NCBI GenBank assembly: GCA_958299035.1 | Contig: CATQJL010000112.1 | Coordinates: 50,636,491-50,700,490 of the forward strand | Length of the DNA stretch: 64,000 nucleotides | Direction: 5' to 3' | From: Cylicocyclus nassatus | Lineage: Eukaryota > Nematoda > Chromadorea > Rhabditida > Strongylidae | In this document: piece by piece, positions 11,110 through 27,413 of the stretch | Numbering within the stretch: position 1 is the stretch's first letter | Layout of the letters: every line of letters starts with the position of its first letter | Program-made: the position numbers and the translations under genes | The notes under the pieces: model-generated | Seen by the model: the letters and a program-made list of their open reading frames with translations, nothing else | Database searches by the model: none | Told to the model about the DNA's origin: nothing

Positions 11110-13922
11110 TCAGTCAGATTCAACTTCTTGGAGAAAATCAGTCAAGTTTAACTTCCTAAGTTTTCGTTTGAAAGTGAGACTATCTGGAGAAGACAAGATC
11201 TCTTTAGGTAAACACTGAAGATATTTTGAAGTACGTGCGAAAAAGCTGTTTTCTGATAAAGAGTTGAATTGTTTACGCCCACCATTTAGATGTAAGTAAA
11301 CAGAAAACCCGGTGGTCCTTCCACGACTAGGTCTGAACACCCAGTATTTAGAAGGTCTTAGCTTAGTCTCGCCTCTAAAAATCCTGAAAGCAAGTATTAT
11401 GTCGTGCAGGATCCTACGATGTGAAAGGCTTTTAAGACCTAAGACTTTCATTCCTTCACCATAGCTTGGAAGCGATCGTGAATAACCACGACTGGGATAG
11501 CATCTGTAAAAAAGCAGGCGAGTAAAAACCTTCTGGACGTTCTCCAGGGCCTGCTTATGCTTCCTCAGAAAGGGGCTCCAAACCTGACTTGCATATTCTA
11601 CAATAGGGATGACAAATGCTTTATAGAGTTTCAGTAATATTTTTGAATCGGCTGCTCTAATATTACGAAAGATGGTGTACAGAATTGAGAACGCACGAGA
11701 AGTAACACTTGAAATTTGTAAGTCTGGTTTCAGAGTGCTATCGAAGACAACACCTAAGTCTTTGATAGATGTTTTATTCACCAAAGAAACTCCAGCGTGC
11801 TTATAGTGTTCATCACTTGAAGTAGCACCAACATGGAATACCGAGCTTTTATTTATATTTACAGAAAAGTCCCAATTTGTGCACCATTCGACCATGTTAT
11901 TGATGGCCTGCTGCAGAGCATCTTTAATTGTTCTCTGGTTATCCCTATTGTATATACCATAGATTTTGATATCGTCGGCATACATGAGAACATGTATGTC
12001 AGGATGAGTTTTTAGAATCTGGGGTAACTCAGCAGTATAGACTAGGAATAGTAAAGGTGAAAGTGCACCGCCCTGCGGAAGCCCGCTTATACAAGGAAAA
12101 CGTCCAGAATGATCTCTCCCCACTCGAACCGTCATAAATCTGGAGTGCAGATACGATTTTAGCCAATCAAGCAAGGGTCCTTTGATACCATAATGCTCAA
12201 GCTTGTGCAACAATTTACCATGACTTATACGATCAAAAGCTTTCGACAAATCGAAACATATAACATCTACTTCTTTCTTATCAAGATATGCCTTGATCCA
12301 GTCATGACTACAATCTATTAGTTGGGTTACTGTGGATGCACCGCTGACAAACCCATGTTGTTCCGCGGGTATGAAATTGAACCTTTCCAGCCAAGAGAGA
12401 AGTTTGTCACGGATAATTTTTTCAAGGACTTTATGGTACTGGATTTATGCTTATAGGTCTAAACTCTGTCACGGATTGAGGTTTGGGAACTTTCGGAACA
12501 GCAGTGACAATTGCTTCTTTCCAGATGTCAGGTATTTCACCACAAATGAAACTAATATTGAAGATATGTGACAGGGGGAGCGAAAGTTCTCTTGCACAAC
12601 GTTTGAAGACAATCTGGGGAATGCCGTCAAAAGGTTCAAATGTAGAATGCTTTAGAGTTTTGAGAAAGTTTTCGACAGTAGAAGGCATGATTATAGGTGT
12701 CGAGCAGGTATGGTCCAGAGATGCCCCCAATGCTTTAGTATCCGTAGTACTTGTGGAAAAAGTTGTTGCAAAAAACTCGGCTAATGCTGAAGCCTTAAAG
12801 TGATCTGTTAGGCAGGTGTTGCCTAGCATGTCTCTCAAGGCGCCGTGATGTTGTAAATGCTGTATACGATGGATATAAGCAAAGAGATTTTTTGAGTGAT
12901 TAGACGAAGCCAGGTGTCTCTCGTGATTTGCGAGGAATTTCTTGATGTGGAATGTCACGTCAGAGCAGACCTTACTGTATAATGGGCGGTTGTACTGAGC
13001 AGTTCTGAAAAGTCGTTCCTTCTGGAGCAGAAGCGACTGTATGTGACGCGGGTATCGTAGATAGCCAATTCTGTGTACACCAAATGGAGTATATTTAGCC
13101 AGTAGACTATACATAACACAGCAGAATCTGTAGTATACATCAGTGGGGCTAATGTACCGATCGAAGATCTCTTCCCAATCAAAAGTGTGAAGTTCATTTC
13201 TCATTGCTTCGAAATCAATTTTGTTGAACAAAGGAAATGGGATAAGCTCATTTTTGGGATTTTGGAATTTGTACAAAATTCGATGGTACTGTGGTCGGAT
13301 GTGCCAAACGGCGCCTTGACGGATAGTTTGTGTACTGAGTTAGCACCTGATAGCACCCAATCTAAAATGGTACCATCGCGGGTGGGTACTGTAACGAATT
13401 GCTTAAGGTCCAAGTCACGAAAGAACTCAAGAAATCTCCGAATTGTGGATAAATATGTTGTAGTGAGTCACCAGAGCCTCTCATGGGAAGATTGAAATCA
13501 CCAGCGATCAGGATATTCGGAGTACAACGGGTAGAAGCTAAGAGGAGGTCCATAAGCATATCATCTGAATCAGAAGCGGAGCTGGGAGGACGGTAGATAC
13601 ATATGACTCGGGTTTTGGAGAGAGTTCCGGGCTGGTATAGATCAACCAGCTTTACTTCACAACTGCAGTTAATCTCGATTGCAATGCTCTCACATAATAG
13701 CGATGATTTAACCAATATGCAAACTCCTCCTCCCTTCTTACGTATTCTATCAGACCGAAAAACCATGTACGGTAGATTAGAAACTATTTCAGCATCACTT
13801 ATTTTCGAAGATAACCACGATTCCGTGATAAAAAGAATATCGGGGAGTCTACTAGTCAAAAAATGGTGTAATAGTTGTAGCTTGTTTACTAAGGATCTAG
13901 CATTGAAAAGAATACATCGCAA
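11110..13922 (-). pseudogene. LINE ORF2: APE-type endonuclease plus reverse transcriptase
   Basis: The endonuclease domain comes first: NARSLVNK, ITESWL, YRPP and GDFNLP (about 13910-13480), then SDHS near 13300. The linker follows, then the RT with FRPISIN (near 12450), FDLSKAFDRI (near 12250), GLPQGGALSPLLF (near 12075) and YADDIKIY (near 11970). The C-terminal region contains YASQVWSP and PSKYWVFRP. ORF2 proteins nick the target DNA and prime cDNA synthesis there. Three frameshifts break the gene, but all catalytic motifs remain visible, which suggests a fairly recent loss of function. The longest intact piece is 11110-12249. Confidence 0.85.
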
Positions 13923-13942
13923 AGAATCTCCTTGCCCACAAC

Positions 13943-14443
13943 TCAGTTTCCCTGCATTGCAGAGGAAACGTGGTATGAGCCTATTGCAGACTGAGAAGAA
14001 GAAGGATTGTTGCCACCCAATGAACTGGCAAGCACCAGCTCACCCTTGTAGACAACATATCTATCTTCAAAGCTCCGACTCTGATTCAGCTGCTTAGCCT
14101 GGTCCCTCAACTCACGCTCCTTTTCTCTTTCACGAGCCGTCATGCTACGCCGGATATAGACTCCCTTATGACGAGGAGAATCTTTAAGCAGTCGGGCTCG
14201 GGAAAGAGCGGAGGCCCAATGACTCCTCGATGGCAGTTCTACTTTTACCAAGCGCGGCATATTAGTCGTTTTTCTGCTCATGCGAAAGATCTTAACTGGC
14301 CGACACTCCAAATCAAGAACATCTAACACCTCGCGAACTTTCTTTTCTGTATCCTCTTGGCGCGCTGAAGCGGTTGGTTCATTGCAGAACTTGGGGGGAA
14401 GGGCCGTATCCGGCGGTTGTTTGCCACACCTCTTGCTCGACAT
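13943..14443 (-). CDS. LINE ORF1 protein
   Basis: A 166-codon frame starts with ATG directly upstream of ORF2, the usual place of the RNA-binding ORF1 protein in CR1/Jockey LINEs. It has a short helical stretch, RPVKIFRMSRK, then a conserved region with SRARLLKDSPRHKGVYIRRS and a charged helix (REREKERELRDQAK). The LINE at 50.7-57.6 kb has a matching protein (VFRMGRV, KAKLLRNNPRFSSVFIRPS), so the region is under family-wide constraint. No zinc knuckle is visible. A role in RNA binding is inferred from position. Confidence 0.6.
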   Translation of the reverse strand: MSSKRCGKQPPDTALPPKFCNEPTASARQEDTEKKVREVLDVLDLECRPVKIFRMSRKTTNMPRLVKVELPSRSHWASALSRARLLKDSPRHKGVYIRRSMTAREREKERELRDQAKQLNQSRSFEDRYVVYKGELVLASSLGGNNPSSSQSAIGSYHVSSAMQGN

Positions 14444-14535
14444 TATGATGTAAAATTTATGTTCTTGATATTATTAGTAAGGTTATTGTTAGGCGTTGTT
14501 TCTTGCCTATATGCTCGTTTCTTATTTATATGGGA

Positions 14536-14939
14536 CTAGCTGGCTTACCCGGCTCCGCCGTATGTTCTGAATAGAAAATTCCATTTCTCAACCGATCCGG
14601 ACCAAACTTGGCACACATACACTTCGGGCCCCGGCGGGTGTCACAGTCCACTTTTCGTTATCGATTGATGTCGATTACCCCCCTGTGCCAACTTCCAGCC
14701 CCATAGCTCAAATTTTGCAAAAAATCGATAAAATCGATTTTTTGAGACTTAACTTTTTTTTGATTTTATTTTTTTAATTTTTTGAGACCAAACTTCGCAC
14801 ACATACACCGAAGTGTATGTGTGCGAAGTTTGGTCCCGATCGGTTCAGAAATGGAATTTTCTGTTCGGAACATACGTACACACAGACATACAGACATACA
14901 GACATACAGACAAACAGACATTCAGCTTTATATATAAGA
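14536..14939 (-). mobile_element. Short palindromic Helitron-like element
   Basis: On the - strand it starts TCTTATATATAAAGC after an A and ends GCCAGCTAG before a T, as in the 1275-2355 copy. The segment with ACACATACACTTCGG near 14618 recurs inverted near 14800-14830, so the 404-bp element folds back on itself. It contains (CAGACATA)n and ATCGAT motifs and has no coding capacity. Confidence 0.7.
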
Positions 14940-15589
14940 TTTCAAAGCGGTGGGGGTGAAAGATTTGTGACATGAAAATTTAGAGCAACGTTTGCGCATG
15001 TTAAGCACTATAAAGCAAAACAATAAATAAAACTCTTGATTATAACACCAAGATTAACAAGTAACGTCGGAGAACGGGAAGATGCGTAAATTGAAGTGAG
15101 GGATCATGTGACGTGCTTTGCCGCAACCAGCTTGTCACAAATCAAATTCGACTTTGGCCACCGTTTGCGTAGCGGAATCACGATGATTATACAGGTACTG
15201 AGTAAAATTCCGGAAAACTACCTCGATTATGTCTTGAAGAAGAACAAAGCGAGACCTATCTAAAAGAAGAATGCTTGCAACTTGTGAAGCAACTTTCTTT
15301 TTGTTATTTCCTGACATTAATCACAAAACTCCGTCCAACTTTAGAGGCAATGTCTGGGTTATTATCGCCTTCAATGTTTTTGTCATTCTGGAACCTTTGT
15401 GTGGCCCTGAATCAGATATAGGGTTCGAAAAGTGTGAAAAGTTCAAAAAGCTTTTACAGATTTTGGAAACAGGGACGACAACTCTAACCTTTTTTCCGTC
15501 AACGCAACGTGAGATCTGACTGATTACAGCGGATACAGTGACAATATACATTGGCACAACTGCGTTTCCATTGTTTTCGCCACGTCAAA
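14940..15589. other. Unassigned; one small ORF at 15135-15317 (-)
   Basis: A 60-codon - strand ORF with an ATG start (MSGNNKKKVASQVASILLLD at its N-terminus) reads more protein-like than its surroundings. It has no recognisable domain and may be an exon or chance. Nothing else is supported. Confidence 0.25.
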
Positions 15590-15884
15590 AGAGTGCCCGA
15601 GCAAAAAGTCGATTATAAGATTTTGTGCTTATCCGGACGTTTTCGCTATGCTGAATCCGAAAATCCACAATGGAGACTGCAAAAACAGCGAAAAAGGACT
15701 CTAACGCAGCAGAGTGATCACTCAGACAGTCGATGCCATAGCTCCGGAGGGCAGTCGAAATCTAGCAGAGCTCCGAAGAACCCCAATTAACCATTAAGAG
15801 CGGGGCGATGGGGCGGTCCCTTCTGTAACGCCACGGAGACGTCACAAGCAGGCGAATGGGACCCCTCTCTGGGACGCGCAAATC

Positions 15885-15980
15885 TCTGCTCCGGAGGTGC
15901 GCCAGATTTGGAGGAGCCCCGGAGCAGAGATTTGCGCTCCGGAGGTACGCCAGATTTGGGACACCTCCGGAGCACAATAG
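15885..15980. repeat. CTCCGGAG palindrome cluster
   Basis: Two copies of a segment with CTCCGGAGG and CGCCAGATTTGG flank CCCCGGAGCAGAG and a third CTCCGGAG, giving overlapping direct and inverted repeats within 100 bp. The apparent ORFs across it are repeat translations. Confidence 0.5.
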
Positions 15981-16059
15981 GTACGCAGCCAATTTGCTGT
16001 GATACGTAGCTTAGCATTTTCGAAAATAAGCTATCGTCGCTTTCGAATTACTCTTTTTT

Positions 16060-16390
16060 TGTCGTTCTTTCGCGCTCGTTTTCATTTTTTTGGTTTTTCG
16101 TGTTGCTAGTCGGCGCGTAAGCGTTTATGTTGTTTTTTTAAGTTCCTCGTTTTCAGGTTCATGTTTCGGATTTTCGTGCAGATGCACTCAATAACTTTTG
16201 GTATTCGGCTCTCGTTTTCGATTTGCTGTCGTTTTTCCGCGTTCTTCATCATTCCTTTTCATTTTCGTGTTGCTCTTCGGCGTTTTGGCGGTCATAATGT
16301 TCTGAGTTTTTCTTTTTTCAGATTTCAGCTTTTAGGTTTTCGTGCGGATGCACCTAAACCATGCTTTTGGTGTCCGGCTCATTATATTGT
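16060..16390. repeat. Tandem duplication, unit about 166 bp
   Basis: GGATTTTCGTGCAGATGCAC near 16170 recurs as TTTTCGTGCGGATGCACC near 16337, and TTTTCGTGTTGCTAGTCGGCG near 16095 recurs as TTTTCGTGTTGCTCTTCGGCG near 16262. That makes two diverged tandem copies. No function is apparent. Confidence 0.5.
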
Positions 16391-17563
16391 AGGGACACCT
16401 TCGTGTGCATGTCTATGGCTGTAGATTGTAGGTAGATTTTCAAATTTTCTTGGTATTATTTAACGTCAAGACAATTTCACGTTAAATCAGGTGGGTTGTG
16501 ATTATTCTTTTTGATTCGGTTTTTTGTTACTCCGCCTGCTTTGCCGAGTATAAAAATGGCGCCGACGCAGATCGTCCAACTTCTTCAATTTCATATCCTG
16601 AGCTTTTCCTACAGTATGCGAAGGTAGAGGAACTGTGAATTTCTGTTGGGTTGCTTTCAGTGGGTATTTCAGACTACACGCTCCGTGATCCCGTTTACAA
16701 AGATTGCTTTTCCTGAGATGTGATCCTGATGTCGACATACCACGGCAACCGCTTTGTGATAATGGGACCAGCATGAGGTAAGGCTTAGGAAAAGTTCGAT
16801 AAATTGCCTTCAGCTTGAAGGCAGCATCCAAGCGAATCCGAAACTTGGACTTTGTCTATACTGGTCGGGGGGGGGCATTAGTGATTTCTAAAGGGGCAGC
16901 ATACGAAAACTGCAGTAGATTAGAATGTTCCGCAGCCAATTTTCCACACGCCAATTTCGTTGTTGCTAACCAATTTTCTTGTGTGACGTGTAGTTATTCT
17001 CTCAGAATTTCACAGTTTTCGATGGTTCCCGGTGAATGATCCATGCCGAAAAGATTTGCAAGATCATGAGGGTAGATTAAGATTTTTGTGGTTAGATATA
17101 TCTGAAAGAAAGTTTCTAGAATGTTATGATAGTGGGAGCGCCACTCTTCGGTCTGAATAACTTCAGCGGTGCTCGAATCCAAGAAGGAGTAGATTCAAGA
17201 AGAAGAGTGCAGAAGAGTACTCGCAGAACGTGAGGGAGCGATGAGGAGTCTAAGGATAAGCATTTTTGACACCGAAGTGAAGGGCATTTGCAATTTGCAG
17301 TAAATTGTTTGCAGTCAATTTGAAATAAATGTCTTGTCTCTTCATTCTTCTATCTTCTATCTACAAACGCTAGGGGTGAGAGGGAGGGGATAGACGGGGC
17401 TGAGAATCGCGCTGAATTCCTACCCGGGGTGGAGGAGTCGTATTCGGCAATCGTATGCCACACCGTTTGCTCGACTCTGGTCTAGAGCTAATTTGGGTGG
17501 GGTTTAGAGACATAATGGGGTTTGGAGCTTAATTAGGGCTAGTTACAGTATGCTGCTGCAGAC

Positions 17564-17640
17564 TTCCGAGCACAAAATGGGAGGGCTTCGGAGCACAAAA
17601 TGGGAGGTCTCCGGAGCACAAAATGGGAGGGCTCCGGAGC
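17564..17640. repeat. 23-bp tandem repeat, 3.3 copies
   Basis: The unit is roughly TCCGGAGCACAAAATGGGAG plus GGC, repeated three times and ending with a partial fourth. Each unit carries the CCGGAG motif that also occurs at 15885-15980, linking the two ends of the inverted-repeat region. Confidence 0.7.
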
Positions 17641-17724
17641 GTGAGTGGCAATCCTCCGCTGGGAAGAGCCCGCGACCCTGCCACTTCTGCTCCGGAGGTA
17701 TCCCATCGACTGTCTGAGCAGCAG

Positions 17725-17905
17725 GTGGGAGGGGTCTTCCTTACTGTGGATTCACGTTTCCAGCTTCAGATGCGATCTTCTCGATTCCGCTAGCCACCTT
17801 GACATCGCCACCGGTCAAGTGCAAACGCGTGACTTGAAATAAATCGGAACCGAGAAGATCGCTCCGGAAGTTGGAAACGTGAATCCACAGTGAAGAAGAC
17901 CCCCC
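17725..17905. repeat. Inverted repeat, arms about 70 bp
   Basis: GTGGATTCACGTTTCCAGCTT (near 17747) pairs with AAGTTGGAAACGTGAATCCAC (near 17869), and the match extends to GATCTTCTCG and CGAGAAGATC. The spacer is about 55 bp. It could extrude as a cruciform and looks like a small foldback insertion inside the right arm of the larger repeat. Confidence 0.6.
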
Positions 17906-18050
17906 CCCCTGCTAATTTTCCTCCTGCGTTAAAGCCTTTTTTGCCATTTTCGCGCACTCCGGTGTGGCTTTTCGGATTCAGCATAGCAAATAAGCCGGGT
18001 AAGCACAAAATTGCAAAATCGACTTTTTGCTTGGACACTTCCTTCAAACA

Positions 18051-18413
18051 CGTCAAGGAGAAGTAGCTTGGTGGGCGGTTGCGAAGTCACGCCTATTGAG
18101 CCGTATTCGAGTTGCAAGGGTACCTAGACAATGCCTTAATTCAAATCAATGGAACTAAACTAGGAAGTCAAAGACATGTCAATACATAAAAGTCTTGCAA
18201 GTCACAAATATTGTCACAGAAGGTTTTGCATGCATCAAAGCTAAGATGGAATAGTTAAAGCATAACGAGCGCTGTGCTGAAACTATTCCAGACTTACGGA
18301 TCATTACGAACCCAGCCTAATTATTAAACTAAGGCAGAGAAGTTTTAAGCGCAAGCTTCACGTTTATTGAAATAGTGTGGATTCAATTACTGACAAATTT
18401 ATCAAAACAAATC
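18051..18413. other. Downstream flank of the cathepsin gene
   Basis: No gene was recognised. This should contain the 3' UTR of the - strand protease gene. The CGTTTATTG near 18361 reads CAATAAACG on the - strand, so AATAAA at about 18363-18368 is a candidate polyadenylation signal about 45 bp past the stop codon. Confidence 0.35.
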
Positions 18414-24939
<6,526 letters not shown>

Positions 24940-25736
24940 CTGAAGAATCTGCTTGTTCATGGTTAGAATTGCAATGAAGTTGAAATTCTAAGGAAAAGGA
25001 AGGGTTTATAGAATAGGCAAAAAAATGCAAAAAGGAAAGTGGAAGAATTATAAGCTTGTGCACTGATGCGTAAAAGAATGTTTCTATATGAAATTAGCAA
25101 TGAAGTTGACCGCTATGATATGCACTGTTGTAGTACTTAGACAACACCTTCCCTTTTTTCTATCCTAAGACATATGACAGGAAACCCATAAACGTATTGT
25201 AAATAACTTCGAAGTCAGGTAAGCAACCGTGAATGTTCAATGAATCCCACATTTCTTTGCAGGAAAGTTGTATTAACTTTTGTACACTAATTTCATACCT
25301 ATCGAAGGGAATTATTTAGTGAGTTGCAAGCGGAATAGAGCTGAAAGTGGTTATCCATGTATTGCAATTAAAGAAACTAAAACCCGATAAAGTGAAACGT
25401 AGATTAAAAATTATTAAAAAACATTAAAAACAAAAATCGCAATACTATTTCGGTCGTTTGTTTTCCAACGAAACGGAATGTATAATTGCGATGATGCAGA
25501 TCAAGTTTGTAAGTATGTAGCAAAAACTTCAACTCAACTCATCTTCTACTCTTTTATCTGCGCCTGTGGGTCAGCGCATTGTCATTGTTGTAACTGAACC
25601 TTCGCTTTGATCGTCACTGCTTCAAACAGTGAAGGCTACTATATGCAAGTCATTCGCGCTTAAATTGTTGGTTTTGTTTATTTTAAGTCTTGTTTGGAAC
25701 TGAAGCTAAGTGCTGTTCTTTATAGTTGAGCTAAAC
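24940..25736. other. Upstream of the cathepsin exons, no gene recognised
   Basis: The missing first exon of the protease should lie here or further right on the - strand. The open frame reaches 25063 but lacks an ATG. No clear signal-peptide exon was found. Confidence 0.3.
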
Positions 25737-25985
25737 GAAAAAATTTTTCGAATGAACGAATTTCGAATAATCCAATTTCAAAAATTATTCGAACGAACGA
25801 ATATTATTCGAATTGTGATTTTTGAATTATTCGAACTCGAGTAATCGAATATTGATACTTTTCAAGAATTCGACTATTCGAATAATCGAATATTTGGACG
25901 TGACCGAATATTCGACTATTCGAATAATCGAATAATCAGGCATGACCGAATATTCGATTATTCGAATAATTCGAATGAATCTGGT
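25737..25985. repeat. ATTCGAATA-type simple-sequence block
   Basis: Degenerate tandem runs of ATTCGAATA and CGAATAATCGAATA fill about 250 bp. A second block of the same kind is at 46556-46850. It is self-complementary, so it can fold on either strand, and it has no coding value. Confidence 0.75.
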
Positions 25986-26369
25986 CTTTGATGAACTCAC
26001 TCCGATTGTCCTTCTGTGGCAGCATTTTGCAACAGATGTGTCTCGCTATTTCCATGGTGGATTGAGTAAAACCAAGTGTTGTGGATGCTAGAAACCTAAT
26101 CAACGAGCGTTTTAACGGAGGCAGGATGATAGCTAGATTATCTTGTCAACTCAGTCATAAGCTTGATGCAAAAGTATGATGCCAGTAACTGTAGCATGCT
26201 ATTTATTAGTCAGCAATAGCTATGTAGATACCATAGATCTTCAGTGCAAGAAAAAGCAAAGTTGAAGGCTTTCATATAGTAGAAACGGTAAAATAGCAAT
26301 CTGATGAAGTGTAAAGCACCGCTAAAGTTACCTGAGAAAAGATACAATACGCAAAAATTACACCGACGC

Positions 26370-26512
26370 TTAGCTCTCAAAGGGTTCTTCTATGTCTTCC
26401 AAATCCTCATTGTCTTCAAATGCTGTTGTTGTGTCCTCGACGGGAGACTCAACGGATGAGAAATCTTCATCGTCATCTTCACTGTCGTCAACGTTCCTGT
26501 AGCGTCTCACTT
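26370..26512 (-). CDS. Possible last exon of a host gene, acidic C-terminus
   Basis: A - strand frame begins after an AG (GCTGCAG) and runs to a TAA at 26370-26372. It encodes RRYRNVDDSEDDDEDF, then a Ser/Thr/Glu-rich stretch ending EDIEEPFES. The strongly acidic, low-complexity composition looks like a cytoplasmic or nuclear protein tail. Upstream, a Cys-rich reading at 26690-26800 (HGCLTMCAKQ) may be another exon, but the joins are uncertain. No family is recognised. Confidence 0.3.
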
Positions 26513-27021
26513 CTGCAGCGCTCACGTTACTTCAGATAGATGTTGTTTATTACTATCAAGTCATCAAGATGTTGCCTTTAGAAATACACTTTGGGCAAAA
26601 CTTTGCTGAAGAAGAATGCAAATAAAGAGAAGCTGTGAGTAAATCAACCTCCTGAAAAAGTGAGTCTCGTCTGATGGGACAAACAACACCATGCAAAGTA
26701 TCATTCTGTATGTGACTGCAGGAGACTCGAAACTGCTTTGCACACATTGTCAAACAACCATGATCGTTACGTTTACAGGTTTTACCTCCAGTCTGACCGA
26801 TTTGAATTATTTGCTAATTGGAGAGGAAAAATCACGTTCAAACCGTTTAGGCAATGTGTGCAAAGCGGGGTCTCTAAATCACAGAATGAATGATAAAAGT
26901 CTTTCTTTGTAGAGGACTACTGATTTGAGTAATACAGGATGCCTGCGCTTACGTGGTGCACCAATTCACTAAACAAGATCACCCTTCTGGCAAGGAAGCA
27001 TAACGGAACTAGTGCACCATT
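26513..27021. other. Unassigned flank of Gypsy A
   Basis: Candidate acceptors (CTTCTTCAG and CTTTTTCAG on the - strand near 26605 and 26652) and the Cys-rich reading mentioned for the 26370 exon suggest intron-exon structure. I could not build a consistent model. Confidence 0.25.
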
Positions 27022-27026
27022 CATAT

Positions 27027-27270
27027 TGTTGTGTCCTTTGGATTCGGACATTTCTTCGTACTTTCGTCCGTTGGGCGGCACACGAGGAATAGAGAATATT
27101 TATTAGAAATAGAACAGCAAAATAAGAGAGGTAGATGAGTGAACAGACGAACTGACAATGGCTAACAGCGAGCGCCTTTTATAGCGCTCATTTCCCGCGC
27201 AATGAGGCTGCAGGCGCCTCAGCGAGGGCAGATCATACGAGGAAATAACTGATCAGACACTAACACAACA
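27027..27270 (-). repeat. Gypsy A 3' LTR
   Basis: The 244-bp LTR runs TGTTGTG...CACAACA. On the - strand it has CTATAAAAGG (27184-27175) as a TATA box and TAATAAAT near 27100 as a polyadenylation signal. The 5' partner is 35 bp shorter. Confidence 0.9.
27154..27188 (-). promoter_or_regulatory. TATA-box segment kept only in the 3' LTR of Gypsy A
   Basis: These 35 bases, with CTATAAAAGG on the - strand, are absent from the 5' LTR at the matching point (after GACGAACT, near 45568). A retrotransposon transcribes itself from its 5' LTR, so this loss would silence it. Confidence 0.6.
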
Positions 27271-27282
27271 CCTCCCTCAGTA
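27271..27282 (-). promoter_or_regulatory. Polypurine tract of Gypsy A
   Basis: The - strand reads TACTGAGGGAGG immediately before the 3' LTR. This is the position and composition expected of the plus-strand primer. Confidence 0.6.
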
Positions 27283-27413
27283 GGGTAGTTACAACAGAAC
27301 TAGCCTACGACAAAAACATGAACTATAAATATGAACAACAAGAAATCGGTCATATATAGGTAGCATATCATTTAAACAACTGCAAACTAATGAAACAAAC
27401 ATACAATGACATA

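Larger units (their letters stand above)
10463..14526 (-). mobile_element. CR1/Jockey-type LINE, nearly full length, inactive
   Basis: The element reads right to left: small ORF1 (14443-13943), endonuclease-RT ORF2 (13922-11110), about 640 bp of 3' UTR, and an (AAAT)n tail at 10463-10482. The 5' boundary is unclear but lies close to the Helitron at 14536. ORF2 needs at least three frame changes (near 13440, 13230 and 12440), so the copy is dead. The same layout and motifs recur in the LINE at 50719-57571. Confidence 0.85.
15590..18050. repeat. 2.46-kb region bounded by long inverted repeats
   Basis: About 110 bp at 15605-15716 (GAGCAAAAAGTCGATT..., TATGCTGAATCCGAAAA) recur inverted at 17931-18040. 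Inner sequences around CAGACAGTCGATG (15733) and CATCGACTGTCTG (17704) also pair. Between the arms lie tandem repeats and CTCCGGAG palindromes but no transposase. It may be a foldback element or a duplicated inverted segment. No target duplication could be fixed. Confidence 0.5.
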
